Positions 34,381 to 44,173 are shown, counted from the stretch's first letter. The stretch: 62,224 bases of DNA from Flavobacteriaceae bacterium (GCA_009886755.1 QXYU01000010.1:37113-99336); one strand, 5' to 3'. The notes: a model not told the origin generated them from the sequence alone. Numbers and translations are program-made.

Positions 34381-35514
34381 TTACTCTCCCAAAAGGTTAA
34401 AGGCTCCTTTGGTTAAGAATTGGGTACTGGGTTGAAAGTTCTTTTCACTCTTTAGCGCCGAATAGCCCCTATAGCTTTCATTAACGACCACTTCAATTGG
34501 CTTAAAAGCGTAGGTGTTTGCTTCTTTTTTCTCCAATACTAAAACATAGGAAATGCCATCAATTTCAATGATGGCTTCACTAGGAATCGCTTTCGCGATA
34601 GTGGAATCGGTAATTATACTAGCCTCTACAAACATCCCTGTCAAGAAATTATTTTCAAGGATATCTTCGGGATGTCCGTGTACCTTAACCGTTCTGTTTT
34701 GCTCTATGGCTGTTCCTGTCAAATGAACCGTTGCGGGGTAGGTTTCGGATGTTATTTCAGGGGTTTTAAATTCAATTTTTTGTCCTTTTTTGACCTTTGA
34801 GATATCTTTTTCATAAACGGAAAGTTCCAAATGAATATGGTCATTGTCTATGATCTCTAAAATCTCAGTGGCGGGGGAAACATAAGTGCCTTTGGTCACA
34901 TTTACTTTTGTAATACTCCCCGAAATAGGAGCATAGATACGAGCTGTAGTACTTAGGTTCCCTTGGCGAACGTTTGCGGGAGAGATATTGAGCATTCGCA
35001 ACTGTTTATCCAAACCGATATGCCGAGCCAGGGCGGTTTTGTATTCGCTTTCTGCTTTTAAAAAGCTTTTTTGCGAGCTTATATTTTCCTTTTTCATTTG
35101 GGTTTGACGTTCATAGGCTGCTTTTAGATAGGCGAGTTGGGCATTCACTTCCATATATTGCTGTTGCAGCACAACAAACTCAGGGTTTTCAACGCTAACA
35201 AGCAACTGCCCCTTGACCACCTTATCACCAACCAGTAGGGGAGTTGTTTTGATGTAGCCGCCCATGGAGGCGTTAACCACTGCTCTGTTTTCTGGCGGTA
35301 CGTCAATCGTTCCATTTGCCAAAATGGTATTGGGAAACGCTTTTTCTTCAAAGCCCCCCAATAGCATTTTTCCTTGGGTAAATTGCGCTTGGGTGATTTG
35401 GATGAGGAGATTGTCCGTTTTGTTGTCTGTCGCTTCTTTTTTAGTGTCGTCACAGCTCCCAAACAATACCAGTACAAGGCTAAAAAGAAATGATGTATAG
35501 GGGTCACGCTTCAT
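34381..35514 (-). CDS. Metal-efflux RND periplasmic adaptor lipoprotein (CzcB/CusB type)
   Basis: The 377-residue membrane-fusion protein links pump and outer-membrane channel. The N-terminus ends in a lipobox (VLFGSC, cysteine 20), so it is lipid-anchored. Order of domains: barrel-sandwich half (GGYIKTTPLLVGDKVVKGQLL), a coiled-coil hairpin (about 120-175), the second lipoyl half (ARIYAPISGSITKVNVTKGTYV) and beta-barrel and proximal domains. It lies 11 bases downstream of the pump gene on the same strand. Confidence 0.93.
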   Translation of the reverse strand: MKRDPYTSFLFSLVLVLFGSCDDTKKEATDNKTDNLLIQITQAQFTQGKMLLGGFEEKAFPNTILANGTIDVPPENRAVVNASMGGYIKTTPLLVGDKVVKGQLLVSVENPEFVVLQQQYMEVNAQLAYLKAAYERQTQMKKENISSQKSFLKAESEYKTALARHIGLDKQLRMLNISPANVRQGNLSTTARIYAPISGSITKVNVTKGTYVSPATEILEIIDNDHIHLELSVYEKDISKVKKGQKIEFKTPEITSETYPATVHLTGTAIEQNRTVKVHGHPEDILENNFLTGMFVEASIITDSTIAKAIPSEAIIEIDGISYVLVLEKKEANTYAFKPIEVVVNESYRGYSALKSEKNFQPSTQFLTKGAFNLLGE

Positions 35515-35525
35515 GAGGTTGTAGT

Positions 35526-38500
35526 TTATAGGGTTAGGTAATTAATGGCAATGATGGTTTTGTTGTATGCGTTGAGCGTATCTAGATAGGTCAATTGCAT
35601 GTCATAAGCACTTTCCACGCTTTGGGTGTATTGATAGGAGTCAATCTCTCCGTTTCTAAAACTGCTGGTGGCTGTCTTGAGTATTTCATCGGAAAGGCTT
35701 TGCCCTTCTTTCTCATAATAATCCAGTGTTCTTTGAAGCTGTGCCAGTTCTAGCTTCAGTGCGTCATACTTTGTGTGGAGTTGTATTTCGTATTCCGTCG
35801 ATTCTGCAATGGCTTTTTTTTCTGCGAATTTGGCTGCTTTGATTCGTGAGGATTGCCCATTAAAGAGAAGGGGAATTTTTAACCCAAATTGATATCCAAA
35901 AAGATTGCCGTCTACACCGGAATTAGTGCCTTGAAAATAATTGAGACTGATATCGGGCAACAGCTTTTGTTTTTCCAAACGCCGCTGCGCTTCTAATAGA
36001 CGGATCCTGTTTTTATAATAGTCTATTTCTACACTTTTGATCGGGTCTGTGTTTTCCAAATCTAGCTTTAATTGGGGCTCTTCTGCAATGGCAATCGCTT
36101 CGCCTGTTTGAACTATTTTTAATAAATGGTTATAGGCTAGGCTTACTTCTTTTTGGATTTGAGTATTGTTCAGATTGATTTGCTTTTGTTTCGAATCGGC
36201 AGTGATCTTTTCTAGGTAGTTTGTTTCTCCCAATTCAAAACGTCTTGCCGCAATTTTGGAAAAGTCCGTATAAAGACGATCTAATTCATTGTAAACCTTT
36301 TCTTTTTCCCTCGCGATTTGGTATTCATAATAGGCAGTGGTCACTTTGCGAAGGATTTCCTTTTTCTTGATGGCAAACAGGCTTGAATTAACGCCGTAGC
36401 GTACTTTATTAACCTTTTTTTCAGAGAAATAAACACTTGGAAACTTAAAGTCCTGCTGCAATCCATAAACATGTAAAGCCAGATTATTAAGGGTTAGATT
36501 GTTCTCGTCAAAACCATAATAGAGTTGTGTTTTATCAAAGCTAAAGGCGCTATTGACCAAAGCATTTGATTGTTCTGCCTGCCATTCAGAAGCCCTTAAT
36601 CCGGCATTGTTTTCAAGGGCTAAAGGAATCAATTCTTGGAGCGTCATGGGGTCTTGTTGCGCGCTTGCATTGATAAAAAACAACAATAAGATTATACTCA
36701 AGCCAATGGTATTTGGTTTTGAAGCTCTTTTGTCCGTGTTATTGGGTTTGTTGAGATAGGCGTACAATATGGGTAAAACCACAAGGGTTAGGAGTGTAGC
36801 TGAGATCAGCCCCCCGATCACGACAGTAGCCAAAGGGCGTTGCACTTCGGCTCCGGCACTGGTGGATATTGCCATGGGTAAAAACCCTAAAGCGGCAGCG
36901 GTTGCTGTGAGTAATACGGCTCTCAACCGATCTTTTGTGCCTTGTTTAATTAGCGTTTCCATATTTTTGAATCCTTCTTTTTTTAATTCTTTAAAATGTT
37001 CTATGAGCACGATTCCATTGAGAAGGGCAATACCAAATAGGGCTATAAATCCTACCCCTGCGGATATGCTAAAGGGTAAATCACGAAGCCACAAAAATAG
37101 CACTCCACCCACAGCGGCCAGAGGAATTGCAGAAAATATCATCAGGGCTTCTTTGACCGATTTAAAGGCAAAGTATAGGAGAATAAAAATCAATGCAAGC
37201 GCGATGGGTACGGCAATTAGCAATCGGGATTTAGCACTTTGCAAGTTCTCAAACTGACCGCCATAAGTAATCGAATAGCCCACAGGCAACTGTATGTTTT
37301 TCTCGATCAATTGTTGGATGGCATCAACCACCGATTGTAAGTCACGATTGCGAACATTCACTCCAACCACAATTCTACGTCTTGTATTGTCTCTCGAAAT
37401 CTTAGCAGCCCCTTTTTGATAGGAAATGGTTGCCAATTCGCGAAGTGGAATTTTACCTCCATTGGGGAGGTCAATATACAGATTGTTTATGTCGTTGATG
37501 TCTTGTCGTTTTTGTTGGTCCAGTCGCACCACAAGATCAAACCGTTTTTCCCCTTCAAAAACACTGCCTACACTTCTCCCAGAAAATCCCATTGTAACCA
37601 GATCATTAACATCCTGAATGTTGAGTCCATAGCGGGCTATTTTCTTTCTGTCAAATCGGATATTCATTTCGGGAAGTCCTGCGATTTTCTCCACAGAAAT
37701 ATCGGCGGCTCCAGGAACGGTGGCTATCAAGGCACCAATTTCATTTCCTTTTTTGGCAAGTATTTCAAGATCATCACCAAAAATCTTAATGGCGATATCT
37801 GCGCGAACGCCTGTGATCAGCTCATTGAAACGCATCTCAATGGGTTGGGTAAATTCTACTTCCATACCGGGAATGATGCTAAGGGCTTCCTTAAACTTGT
37901 CTGCCAGTTCATCCTTTGAATCGTCCGATGTCCATTCGTTTTTAGGTTTTAATACAATGATGACATCACTTTCTTCCATAGACATGGGATCTGTAGGGAC
38001 TTCTGCTGCTCCAATACGGGTAACTACTTGTTTTACTTCGGGGAATTCTTTTAAAAGGATTTTTTCTATCTCCGTGGTTAGAGCCACGGTATTGCTTAGG
38101 GATGTTCCTGTTTTTAAAATGGGTTGAATGACAAAATCACCCTCGTCCAGAGTGGGGACAAATTCACTGCCCATGGTTGAAAATAGAGTAGTGGATAGAA
38201 CTAAAAGTACTAGAGCCATTCCCAACACTGTTTTCTTGCTTTGCAATGCCCAATCGATAATGGGTTCATAGTGACGATGAAGCCACGCAATAAAGCGAAC
38301 AGATCTATTTTTAGCAGTTGTTTTGGAAGGCTTTAAAAATAGGGAAGCCGCCACGGGCACATAAGTAAAACACAACAGCATGGCACCTATCAGCGCAAAA
38401 CTGAATGTCAATGCCATGGGTTTAAACATTTTACCCTCCACGCCACTGAGGGATAAAATGGGAATGAATACAATTAGGATAATCAACTGACCGAAAATGG

Positions 38501-39857
38501 CAGAGTTCATCATTTTTAATGCCCCAGAAAAGATGATACGGTCTTTTAATTCTTGCCGTTCCACTTTGGTAAAACCGGTAATTTCATCGGCTTTTCGTGT
38601 TATTTGAAAAGCGATATATTCAACAATAATCAATGACCCGTCGATAATGATACCGAAGTCAATAGCCCCCAAGCTCATCAGGTTGGCATCGACTCCAAAC
38701 ACATACATCAACGATAGGGCAAACAACAAACACAAAGGGATTACTGAGGCTACCACCAAACCGGATCGGAGGTTTCCTAAAAGTAAAACGACCACAAAAA
38801 TCACGATCAAACACCCTAGAATTAGGTTTTCTGAAACGGTAAATGTGGTTTTGGAGATGAGTTCACTACGATCCAGAAAGGCGTTGATATATACTCCTTT
38901 TGGGAGTGATGTTGCAATGGACGCAACACGTTCCTTAACCGCTTCGATGACTTTCTTGGAATTAGCGTCCTTGAGCATCATGACCTGACCCAATACCTTT
39001 TCTCCTTCACCATTCCCTGTAATGGCACCAAAGCGCGTGGCACTGCCAAAGCCTACCGTTGCTACATCTTTAATGTAAACGGGCAAATTATCTTCATTTT
39101 TAACAACAATATTTTTGATATCCTCCAGCGATGCAATTAACCCTTCACCGCGGATAAAAAAGGCTTGATTTACTTTTTCAATATACCCCCCTCCAGCAAC
39201 ACTGTTATTCTTTTCTAAAGCACTAAAAACCTGTTCTGCGCTGACATTCATGGCATTTAACCTTTCGGTGTTGATGGCAACTTCGTATTGTTTTAAAAAA
39301 CCACCCCAGCTGTTTACTTCCACGACCCCTGGGATTCCTGAAAGCTGTCGTTTGACAATCCAGTCTTGAATGGTTCGTAGGTCTTCGGCGGTGTATTGAT
39401 CTTTGTATTCGGGTGCTACATCTAAGATATACTGATAGATCTCCCCCAATCCGGTAGTGATAGGACCCATTTCGGGGCTTCCAAAACCTTCTGGGATTTT
39501 GGCTGCTGCGGATTTTATTTTCTCCGCAATAAGTTGTCGGGGTAAAAAGGTACCCATGGCATCTTCAAAAACAATTGTAACGACGGAAAGGCCAAACTTT
39601 GATATGGAACGAATTTCTACGACCCCTGGTAAATTTGCCATTTCCAACTCCACAGGATAGGTGATAAACTGCTCCATGTCTTGCGTGGACAGATTACGAG
39701 AGGTGGTGATCACCTGTACTTGGTTGTTGGTAACATCGGGAACCGCACCAATGGGAATTTGAGATAGTGAATACAACCCAAACCCAATAATGGCAGTGGT
39801 TAATAGCAGAACAATGAATTTGTTCTTTAGGCTAAAATTGATAATATAAGAGAGCAT
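35526..39857 (-). CDS. czcA: CzcA/CusA-family RND metal pump fused to a TolC-like domain
   Basis: A 1443-residue protein. Residues 1 to about 1035 are a complete heavy-metal RND transporter with 12 membrane segments: QIPIGAVPDVTNNQVQV near the start, the proton-relay segment GAIDFGIIIDGSLIIVEY, and GFIALFGIALLNGIVLIEH in the second half. After a short linker comes a hydrophobic stretch ending NASAQQ, like a signal peptide with cleavage site, then about 370 residues (1071-1443) of an outer-membrane factor: MTLQELIPLALENNAGLRAS, long helices, and a repeat structure. It therefore combines the pump and the TolC-like channel; the adaptor gene follows. Likely substrates are divalent metals or copper. 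Confidence 0.93.
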   Translation of the reverse strand: MLSYIINFSLKNKFIVLLLTTAIIGFGLYSLSQIPIGAVPDVTNNQVQVITTSRNLSTQDMEQFITYPVELEMANLPGVVEIRSISKFGLSVVTIVFEDAMGTFLPRQLIAEKIKSAAAKIPEGFGSPEMGPITTGLGEIYQYILDVAPEYKDQYTAEDLRTIQDWIVKRQLSGIPGVVEVNSWGGFLKQYEVAINTERLNAMNVSAEQVFSALEKNNSVAGGGYIEKVNQAFFIRGEGLIASLEDIKNIVVKNEDNLPVYIKDVATVGFGSATRFGAITGNGEGEKVLGQVMMLKDANSKKVIEAVKERVASIATSLPKGVYINAFLDRSELISKTTFTVSENLILGCLIVIFVVVLLLGNLRSGLVVASVIPLCLLFALSLMYVFGVDANLMSLGAIDFGIIIDGSLIIVEYIAFQITRKADEITGFTKVERQELKDRIIFSGALKMMNSAIFGQLIILIVFIPILSLSGVEGKMFKPMALTFSFALIGAMLLCFTYVPVAASLFLKPSKTTAKNRSVRFIAWLHRHYEPIIDWALQSKKTVLGMALVLLVLSTTLFSTMGSEFVPTLDEGDFVIQPILKTGTSLSNTVALTTEIEKILLKEFPEVKQVVTRIGAAEVPTDPMSMEESDVIIVLKPKNEWTSDDSKDELADKFKEALSIIPGMEVEFTQPIEMRFNELITGVRADIAIKIFGDDLEILAKKGNEIGALIATVPGAADISVEKIAGLPEMNIRFDRKKIARYGLNIQDVNDLVTMGFSGRSVGSVFEGEKRFDLVVRLDQQKRQDINDINNLYIDLPNGGKIPLRELATISYQKGAAKISRDNTRRRIVVGVNVRNRDLQSVVDAIQQLIEKNIQLPVGYSITYGGQFENLQSAKSRLLIAVPIALALIFILLYFAFKSVKEALMIFSAIPLAAVGGVLFLWLRDLPFSISAGVGFIALFGIALLNGIVLIEHFKELKKEGFKNMETLIKQGTKDRLRAVLLTATAAALGFLPMAISTSAGAEVQRPLATVVIGGLISATLLTLVVLPILYAYLNKPNNTDKRASKPNTIGLSIILLLFFINASAQQDPMTLQELIPLALENNAGLRASEWQAEQSNALVNSAFSFDKTQLYYGFDENNLTLNNLALHVYGLQQDFKFPSVYFSEKKVNKVRYGVNSSLFAIKKKEILRKVTTAYYEYQIAREKEKVYNELDRLYTDFSKIAARRFELGETNYLEKITADSKQKQINLNNTQIQKEVSLAYNHLLKIVQTGEAIAIAEEPQLKLDLENTDPIKSVEIDYYKNRIRLLEAQRRLEKQKLLPDISLNYFQGTNSGVDGNLFGYQFGLKIPLLFNGQSSRIKAAKFAEKKAIAESTEYEIQLHTKYDALKLELAQLQRTLDYYEKEGQSLSDEILKTATSSFRNGEIDSYQYTQSVESAYDMQLTYLDTLNAYNKTIIAINYLTL

Positions 39858-40045
39858 TCTTTTTCTATGTTTAAAAAAATGTAAATAGCTGTAATAGAAT
39901 CTCTAGTCATTTTGGCAAGTAAAAAGTCTTATGTTAAATTATCAGCTGTCTACCTATCAGAAATTTATAGGAATTGTTAAAAATCAATGTAAAACTCCCA
40001 TAATCATATCGATCAGGGAAGTAAATTAAAAAACGAATCAATTCT

Positions 40046-40474
40046 TTAGAAGTGCCGTGGTGGCTGAAAAGGACTGTCTGAATAGAGGGCGGAGGAGGGG
40101 GCGAGATAACGAAAATTATCGGCTTTAAAATCTGAAAACGCTAGCGCATCAACGCTTATTTTTTCCGTGTTTAAAACAAAATATTGAATGGAAGAAAGCT
40201 GTGAATGCTGTTGAAAAGGTAACTTTTCGTGCTCTTCTTTTTCTTCTTGGTGTTCTTTGTCGTGTTCCGCTTTCAGGTCGCCGTAATGCTTTGAGATAAA
40301 CACCAGCACATTGTCGCCATATTGGGCGCTATGAAACTGGGCGTGTTCGATAAATTCATCAATCTGGGAGATATCCGAAAGGGCCACTCCAAAACTCTGG
40401 ATAAGGATCACAAAAGACAGCGATATGGACAAGAGCCTACTCAACACTCTCAAATATAATAATTTAAATTGCAT
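40046..40474 (-). CDS. Exported histidine- and glutamate-rich small protein upstream of the efflux genes
   Basis: A 142-residue protein with an N-terminal hydrophobic segment (LSRLLSISLSFVILIQSFGVA) that should be a signal peptide or anchor. The mature part is rich in His, Glu, Lys and Asp (AEHDKEHQEEKEEHEKLPF) with scattered histidines before it (EHAQFHSAQYG, KHYGD). Such composition fits metal binding. It lies 188 bases upstream of the pump gene on the same strand. The ATG at 40472-40474 gives the signal-like start. The metal and role are inferred. Confidence 0.75.
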   Translation of the reverse strand: MQFKLLYLRVLSRLLSISLSFVILIQSFGVALSDISQIDEFIEHAQFHSAQYGDNVLVFISKHYGDLKAEHDKEHQEEKEEHEKLPFQQHSQLSSIQYFVLNTEKISVDALAFSDFKADNFRYLAPSSALYSDSPFQPPRHF

Positions 40475-40746
40475 TTTTTTAGTATTTTTATTCAGACAAC
40501 CCTCCAAATCTGTTCTACTATCATGACATACCTACGGTTGATAACCATCATAGATCGATTGCGGTTCATTCTTAAAGAGCTTTTTACTATTGGGGCGGAT
40601 TCCCATTCGACTTCTCGATTTAAGCTTTACCCTAAAAGGTCAGACTTGTTTTTGAGCAATGGGCAAAAGCATTTATTTACTGCAGTTTTTAACAAAAAAC
40701 ACTTTTTGATATAAATAGTTATAATGAAATAAGTAGGGCAGAATTC

Positions 40747-40920
40747 ATGCAATTTTTCCGGGATGATGAAAAACTAAATGAATTAACTCCTGATTACAGA
40801 GTAGAAGTCTTCAGAACAAACCTGCTTGGAAGTAGCGATTTAACAAAAGAATTATTGGAAGCTATTATTACGGATTATTCAGTAAGTAATCTTCAGGTGA
40901 TAAAAGTTGAACATGCATAA
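40747..40920 (+). pseudogene. Unidentified gene fragment before the HNH remnant
   Basis: A 57-codon frame from ATG 40747 (open back to 40693) with good protein character: FRDDEKLNELTPDYRVEVFR and LTKELLEAIITDYSVSNLQV. There is no family assignment. Its end lies just before the HNH nuclease remnant. Given the decayed neighbour it is probably the C-terminal part of a lost gene, but a small intact gene cannot be excluded. Confidence 0.4.
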
Positions 40921-40931
40921 AAATAATTAGA

Positions 40932-41670
40932 CAAGAGAAGAAACAATTATTGCTTTTAATGTCTATTGTAAAATTCCTTTTAAACGTAGTAGTAAATTCA
41001 ATCCAACTGTTATAAAATATGCTAAATTAATCCACAGGACTCCTTCTGCATTAAATATGAAAATAGGTATATTGGGAGGCTGGATCCTGAACTGAAAAAA
41101 CAAGGCGTTGTAGGACTTAAACATGGTAGTAAATTAGAAGAAGAAGTATGGGAGGAGTTTAATGGAGATTGGGAAAGTCTTGCTTTTGAAAGTGAAGCAT
41201 TAATAGCAAAACTTTCTGACAAGTCAATCGAAGAAGTAGTAGAAATTGAAGATATCAAGGAGGGTGTTGATAAAGAAGTTCTTGTAAAGCAAAGAGTTAA
41301 TCAAAATTTCTTTCGATCTACAATTTTATCGTCTTATTATTTTAAATGCTGCATAACGGGCTTATCGATTCCTGAATTTTTAGTTTCAAGCCATATAGTT
41401 CCTTGGTCAAAGAATAAAGAAAATAGACTTAACCCAAGAAATGGACTTTGCTTAAATTCTTTGCATGATAAGGCTTTTGACAGGGGTTTTTTAACTATAA
41501 CACCTGATTACGTTGTAAAACTATCAAGTTCGTTTGGTGATTATTTATAAAGTTATTCTGTTCAAGAATATTTCGCAAAGTATCAAGACCAAAAAATTAT
41601 GCTACCTGATAAATTTCTACCAAAAAAAGATTTTCTAGATTATAACAATCAAAATATATTTAAAGGATAA
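40932..41670 (+). pseudogene. Decayed HNH endonuclease gene
   Basis: The reading begins TREETIIAFNVYCKIPF, typical of the N-terminus of a group of HNH nucleases linked to restriction, but is preceded in frame by a TAG (40929-40931) where a Trp codon is usual. It continues KYAKLIHRTPSALNMKIG, then shifts frame near 41074-41079 to RLDPELKKQGVVGLKHGSKL. The HNH core follows: CCITGLSIPEFLVSSHIVPW, then RLNPRNGLCLNSLHDKAFD. A TAA at 41548-41550 interrupts the C-terminus, which goes on as KIMLPDKFLPKKDFLDYN to the final stop. Three lesions make it a pseudogene. The catalytic histidines themselves remain. Confidence 0.85.
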
Positions 41671-41763
41671 ATTCAGCTTAGTGTATAAAATTCAAATGAA
41701 AAACCAATAGATATGACGTACCTAAGAGGGTTGTTGTTAATGTTCACGGTTCACAGTGCGTTA

Positions 41764-42840
41764 TCACCTTTTATAAAATGCAAAAGCCTCTTTAAACAAC
41801 TCACTTGGTACCTGAACGTCAAGCTTTGGCTTTCCAATAGCTTCTAGGAGCATAAAATTAACTTGTCCGTGGCTGTTTTTCTTATCAAAGATGAGCAATT
41901 CCAAGATTTTCTCTTGGGCGGTGGCCGAAAACACTTCCTTGTCAAAAATAGAATGAAAGACCGTTTTGATCGCCTCGGCCGCACTCATGGGCAGGCCACA
42001 AAGGGAAACTGAAAGATAGGCTTCTAAGACCATTCCCACGGCAATGGCTTCGCCGTGTAGCAAGGTTTTTTGTTCTGGGCTTTGCAGCGCATAGGATTCC
42101 ACCGCATGGCCTAGGGTGTGTCCAAAATTCAAAATCTTGCGCCAGCCTTGTTCTGTGGGATCTTGTTTCACCACTTCGTTTTTTATTCCAACCGAATGAT
42201 GAATAGTTGGTAAAAGGCTATCTACGGTAAACTGGCTATAATCGGCCAATTGTTCCCAATAGGCGGGATCGGCAATGAGTCCGTGCTTTAGCATTTCCGA
42301 ATAGCCACTGCGAAACTGCTCCTTGGGGAGTGTTCCCAAAAATTGATCGGAAACCCATACCAGTTGCGGCTGCTGGATCACCCCAATTTGGTTTTTAAGC
42401 ACTCCTAAATCAACCCCAGTTTTTCCCCCTACAGAAGCATCAACCATTGCTAGGAGTGAGGTGGGGATATTGATAAAGTCGATACCTCTTTTAAAAGTAG
42501 AAGCAACAAAGCCCCCCAAGTCGGTTACTACCCCGCCACCGAGGTTAATCATCACACTTTTACGATCGGCTCCGTTTTCGGACAGCGTTTCCCAAACCCC
42601 CATACAGGTTTCGATATGTTTGTGTTCTTCTCCAGCTTCTATTTCAATAATATCAATGGGTCGTTCTGTTTCCAAAATCTCCAAAAACAAGGGCAAACAA
42701 TTGGGGTGCGTATTGGAATCCACCAAAATAAAAAGGGAAGAGTAATGTGCCTGTTTTAAAAATTGGTTTAGGCTTTCGACTCCGGTGTCTCCGAAAACCA
42801 CTTCGTAGTTTAGGGAGGGGATGGGTGCTAGTGTGCTCAT
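41764..42840 (-). CDS. aroB: 3-dehydroquinate synthase
   Basis: AroB closes the ring in the second step of the shikimate pathway. The 358-residue protein has the NAD-binding block MINLGGGVVTDLGGFVAS, the segment RGIDFINIPTSLLAMVDAS followed by VGGKTGVDL, and the metal-binding histidines in ILNFGHTLGHAVE and LLHGEAIAVGM. The ATG at 42838-42840 was chosen as it begins the conserved part; 16 further codons upstream look like leader sequence. It is divergent from the proline dehydrogenase gene. Confidence 0.97.
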   Translation of the reverse strand: MSTLAPIPSLNYEVVFGDTGVESLNQFLKQAHYSSLFILVDSNTHPNCLPLFLEILETERPIDIIEIEAGEEHKHIETCMGVWETLSENGADRKSVMINLGGGVVTDLGGFVASTFKRGIDFINIPTSLLAMVDASVGGKTGVDLGVLKNQIGVIQQPQLVWVSDQFLGTLPKEQFRSGYSEMLKHGLIADPAYWEQLADYSQFTVDSLLPTIHHSVGIKNEVVKQDPTEQGWRKILNFGHTLGHAVESYALQSPEQKTLLHGEAIAVGMVLEAYLSVSLCGLPMSAAEAIKTVFHSIFDKEVFSATAQEKILELLIFDKKNSHGQVNFMLLEAIGKPKLDVQVPSELFKEAFAFYKR

Positions 42841-42985
42841 TGGATACAAAAATAGCAGTTTCCTTTGTACTTCCTGTATTTTTTTCAACCCTCAACTTTT
42901 GCATCGTTCCAAAGACTGAAAGGATTTAAAAATCAAATAGGTTTTATATCTTCGATATGCCATTCACTTAAAAATTGATACCAAT

Positions 42986-44173
42986 ATGAATACCGATTTT
43001 TTTGAGAATACTCAAGTCGCGTTCCGGTTAAAATCGGACTTTGAATTGAAACGTGCCTACTGGTTGTTTCGTCTTGTGCAAAGCCGAAGTTTTGTAAGGT
43101 TGGGTAAGGTACTGACACACTTGGCTCTAAAGCTGCGTTTGCCTGTGGAAGGTTTGATCAAAGCAACCGTTTTTAATCAGTTTTGTTCGGGTACTTCCGC
43201 TCAGGGATCACAGACAGTAGTCAACTGTCTGGGGAAATTAAACATTGCTTCCGTATTGGCGTATTCTGTGGAAGGCATTGCTTCCGAAGTAGGCTTTGAA
43301 ACCTCTTTGGAAAAAACACTCGCCACCCTAGAAGCACAAGCAGGCAACCCCCATCATCCCTATGGCGTTTTTAAACCCACCGCCATCGGTGCCTTTGCAC
43401 TTTTTGAAAAGGTGTCCGCTGAAGCTCCTTTGAGTCCGGAGGAAACAGCGGCATGGGAAAGGATAGAACAGCGATTTGACAAACTTTGTCGTTCGGCGGT
43501 TCATTTGAAAATGAAACTCTTTGTGGATGCAGAGGAAAGCTGGATTCAACCCGCGATCGATCGTCTAACTGAGGTTGCGATGGCTAGGTACAACCAAGAA
43601 CAATTGTGGATTGTGACTACTGTGCAAATGTATCGCCACGACCGACTGGCGTATTTAAAATCCTTGGTCGCTAAGGCTGATAAAGAAGGTTTTCAAGTAG
43701 GGGTTAAGTTGGTGCGTGGGGCCTATATAGAAAAAGAAACAGAACGATCGATCGCTCTAGGATACCGCAATCCGATCTGCAAAAGCAAAGCCGTCACAGA
43801 TATAAATTTTGATGCTGGGGTAGCCTATTTGGTTGATAATCTCGACCGTTGTACCTTGTTTATGGGGAGCCATAATGAAAATAGTATTGCGGGCTTAATG
43901 CTCCTTTTAGAGGATAAGAACATCCCTAATGAGCACCCGAATATTTGGTTTGGACAACTGTACGGAATGAGTGATCATTTGTCTTTTAACCTCGCCAAAG
44001 CTGGGTATAATGTTGCCAAATACATTCCCTTTGGTCCGGTTCGGGAAGTTTTGCCCTATTTGATCCGTCGGGCGGAGGAAAACACTTCAGTAGTAGGACA
44101 GTCTTCCCGAGAGTTGGAGATGATTGTAAAAGAATTAAAACGCCGTAGATCTAAGGTTGCTGGAGCTGCGTAA
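42986..44173 (+). CDS. Proline dehydrogenase (monofunctional)
   Basis: A 395-residue FAD enzyme that oxidises proline to pyrroline-5-carboxylate. The barrel blocks are VGVKLVRGAYIEKE, MGSHNENSI, FGQLYGMSDHLSFNLA and YIPFGPVREVLPYLIRRAEE, the last forming the substrate pocket with paired arginines. It lacks the C-terminal aldehyde dehydrogenase of bifunctional PutA. The 3' end overlaps the convergent DUF4258-like gene by 23 bases. In flavobacteria it often lies beside aroB, as here. Confidence 0.95.
   Translation: MNTDFFENTQVAFRLKSDFELKRAYWLFRLVQSRSFVRLGKVLTHLALKLRLPVEGLIKATVFNQFCSGTSAQGSQTVVNCLGKLNIASVLAYSVEGIASEVGFETSLEKTLATLEAQAGNPHHPYGVFKPTAIGAFALFEKVSAEAPLSPEETAAWERIEQRFDKLCRSAVHLKMKLFVDAEESWIQPAIDRLTEVAMARYNQEQLWIVTTVQMYRHDRLAYLKSLVAKADKEGFQVGVKLVRGAYIEKETERSIALGYRNPICKSKAVTDINFDAGVAYLVDNLDRCTLFMGSHNENSIAGLMLLLEDKNIPNEHPNIWFGQLYGMSDHLSFNLAKAGYNVAKYIPFGPVREVLPYLIRRAEENTSVVGQSSRELEMIVKELKRRRSKVAGAA

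Noticed and set aside
36769-38127. Several long plus-strand frames inside czcA (36769-37257, 37416-37919, 37720-38127)
   Set aside because: Mirror images of conserved RND transporter sequence; composition rich in S, N and T as expected for antisense frames.
40469-40714. 81-codon plus-strand frame upstream of the gene fragment at 40747
   Set aside because: It overlaps the start of the His-rich exported protein in antisense, shows no convincing family, and the LRLITIIDRLRFIL stretch only loosely recalls a helix-turn-helix.
41022-41258. 78-codon minus-strand frame across the HNH remnant
   Set aside because: It is antisense to clear HNH-family sequence and its product is a serine-rich low-complexity peptide.
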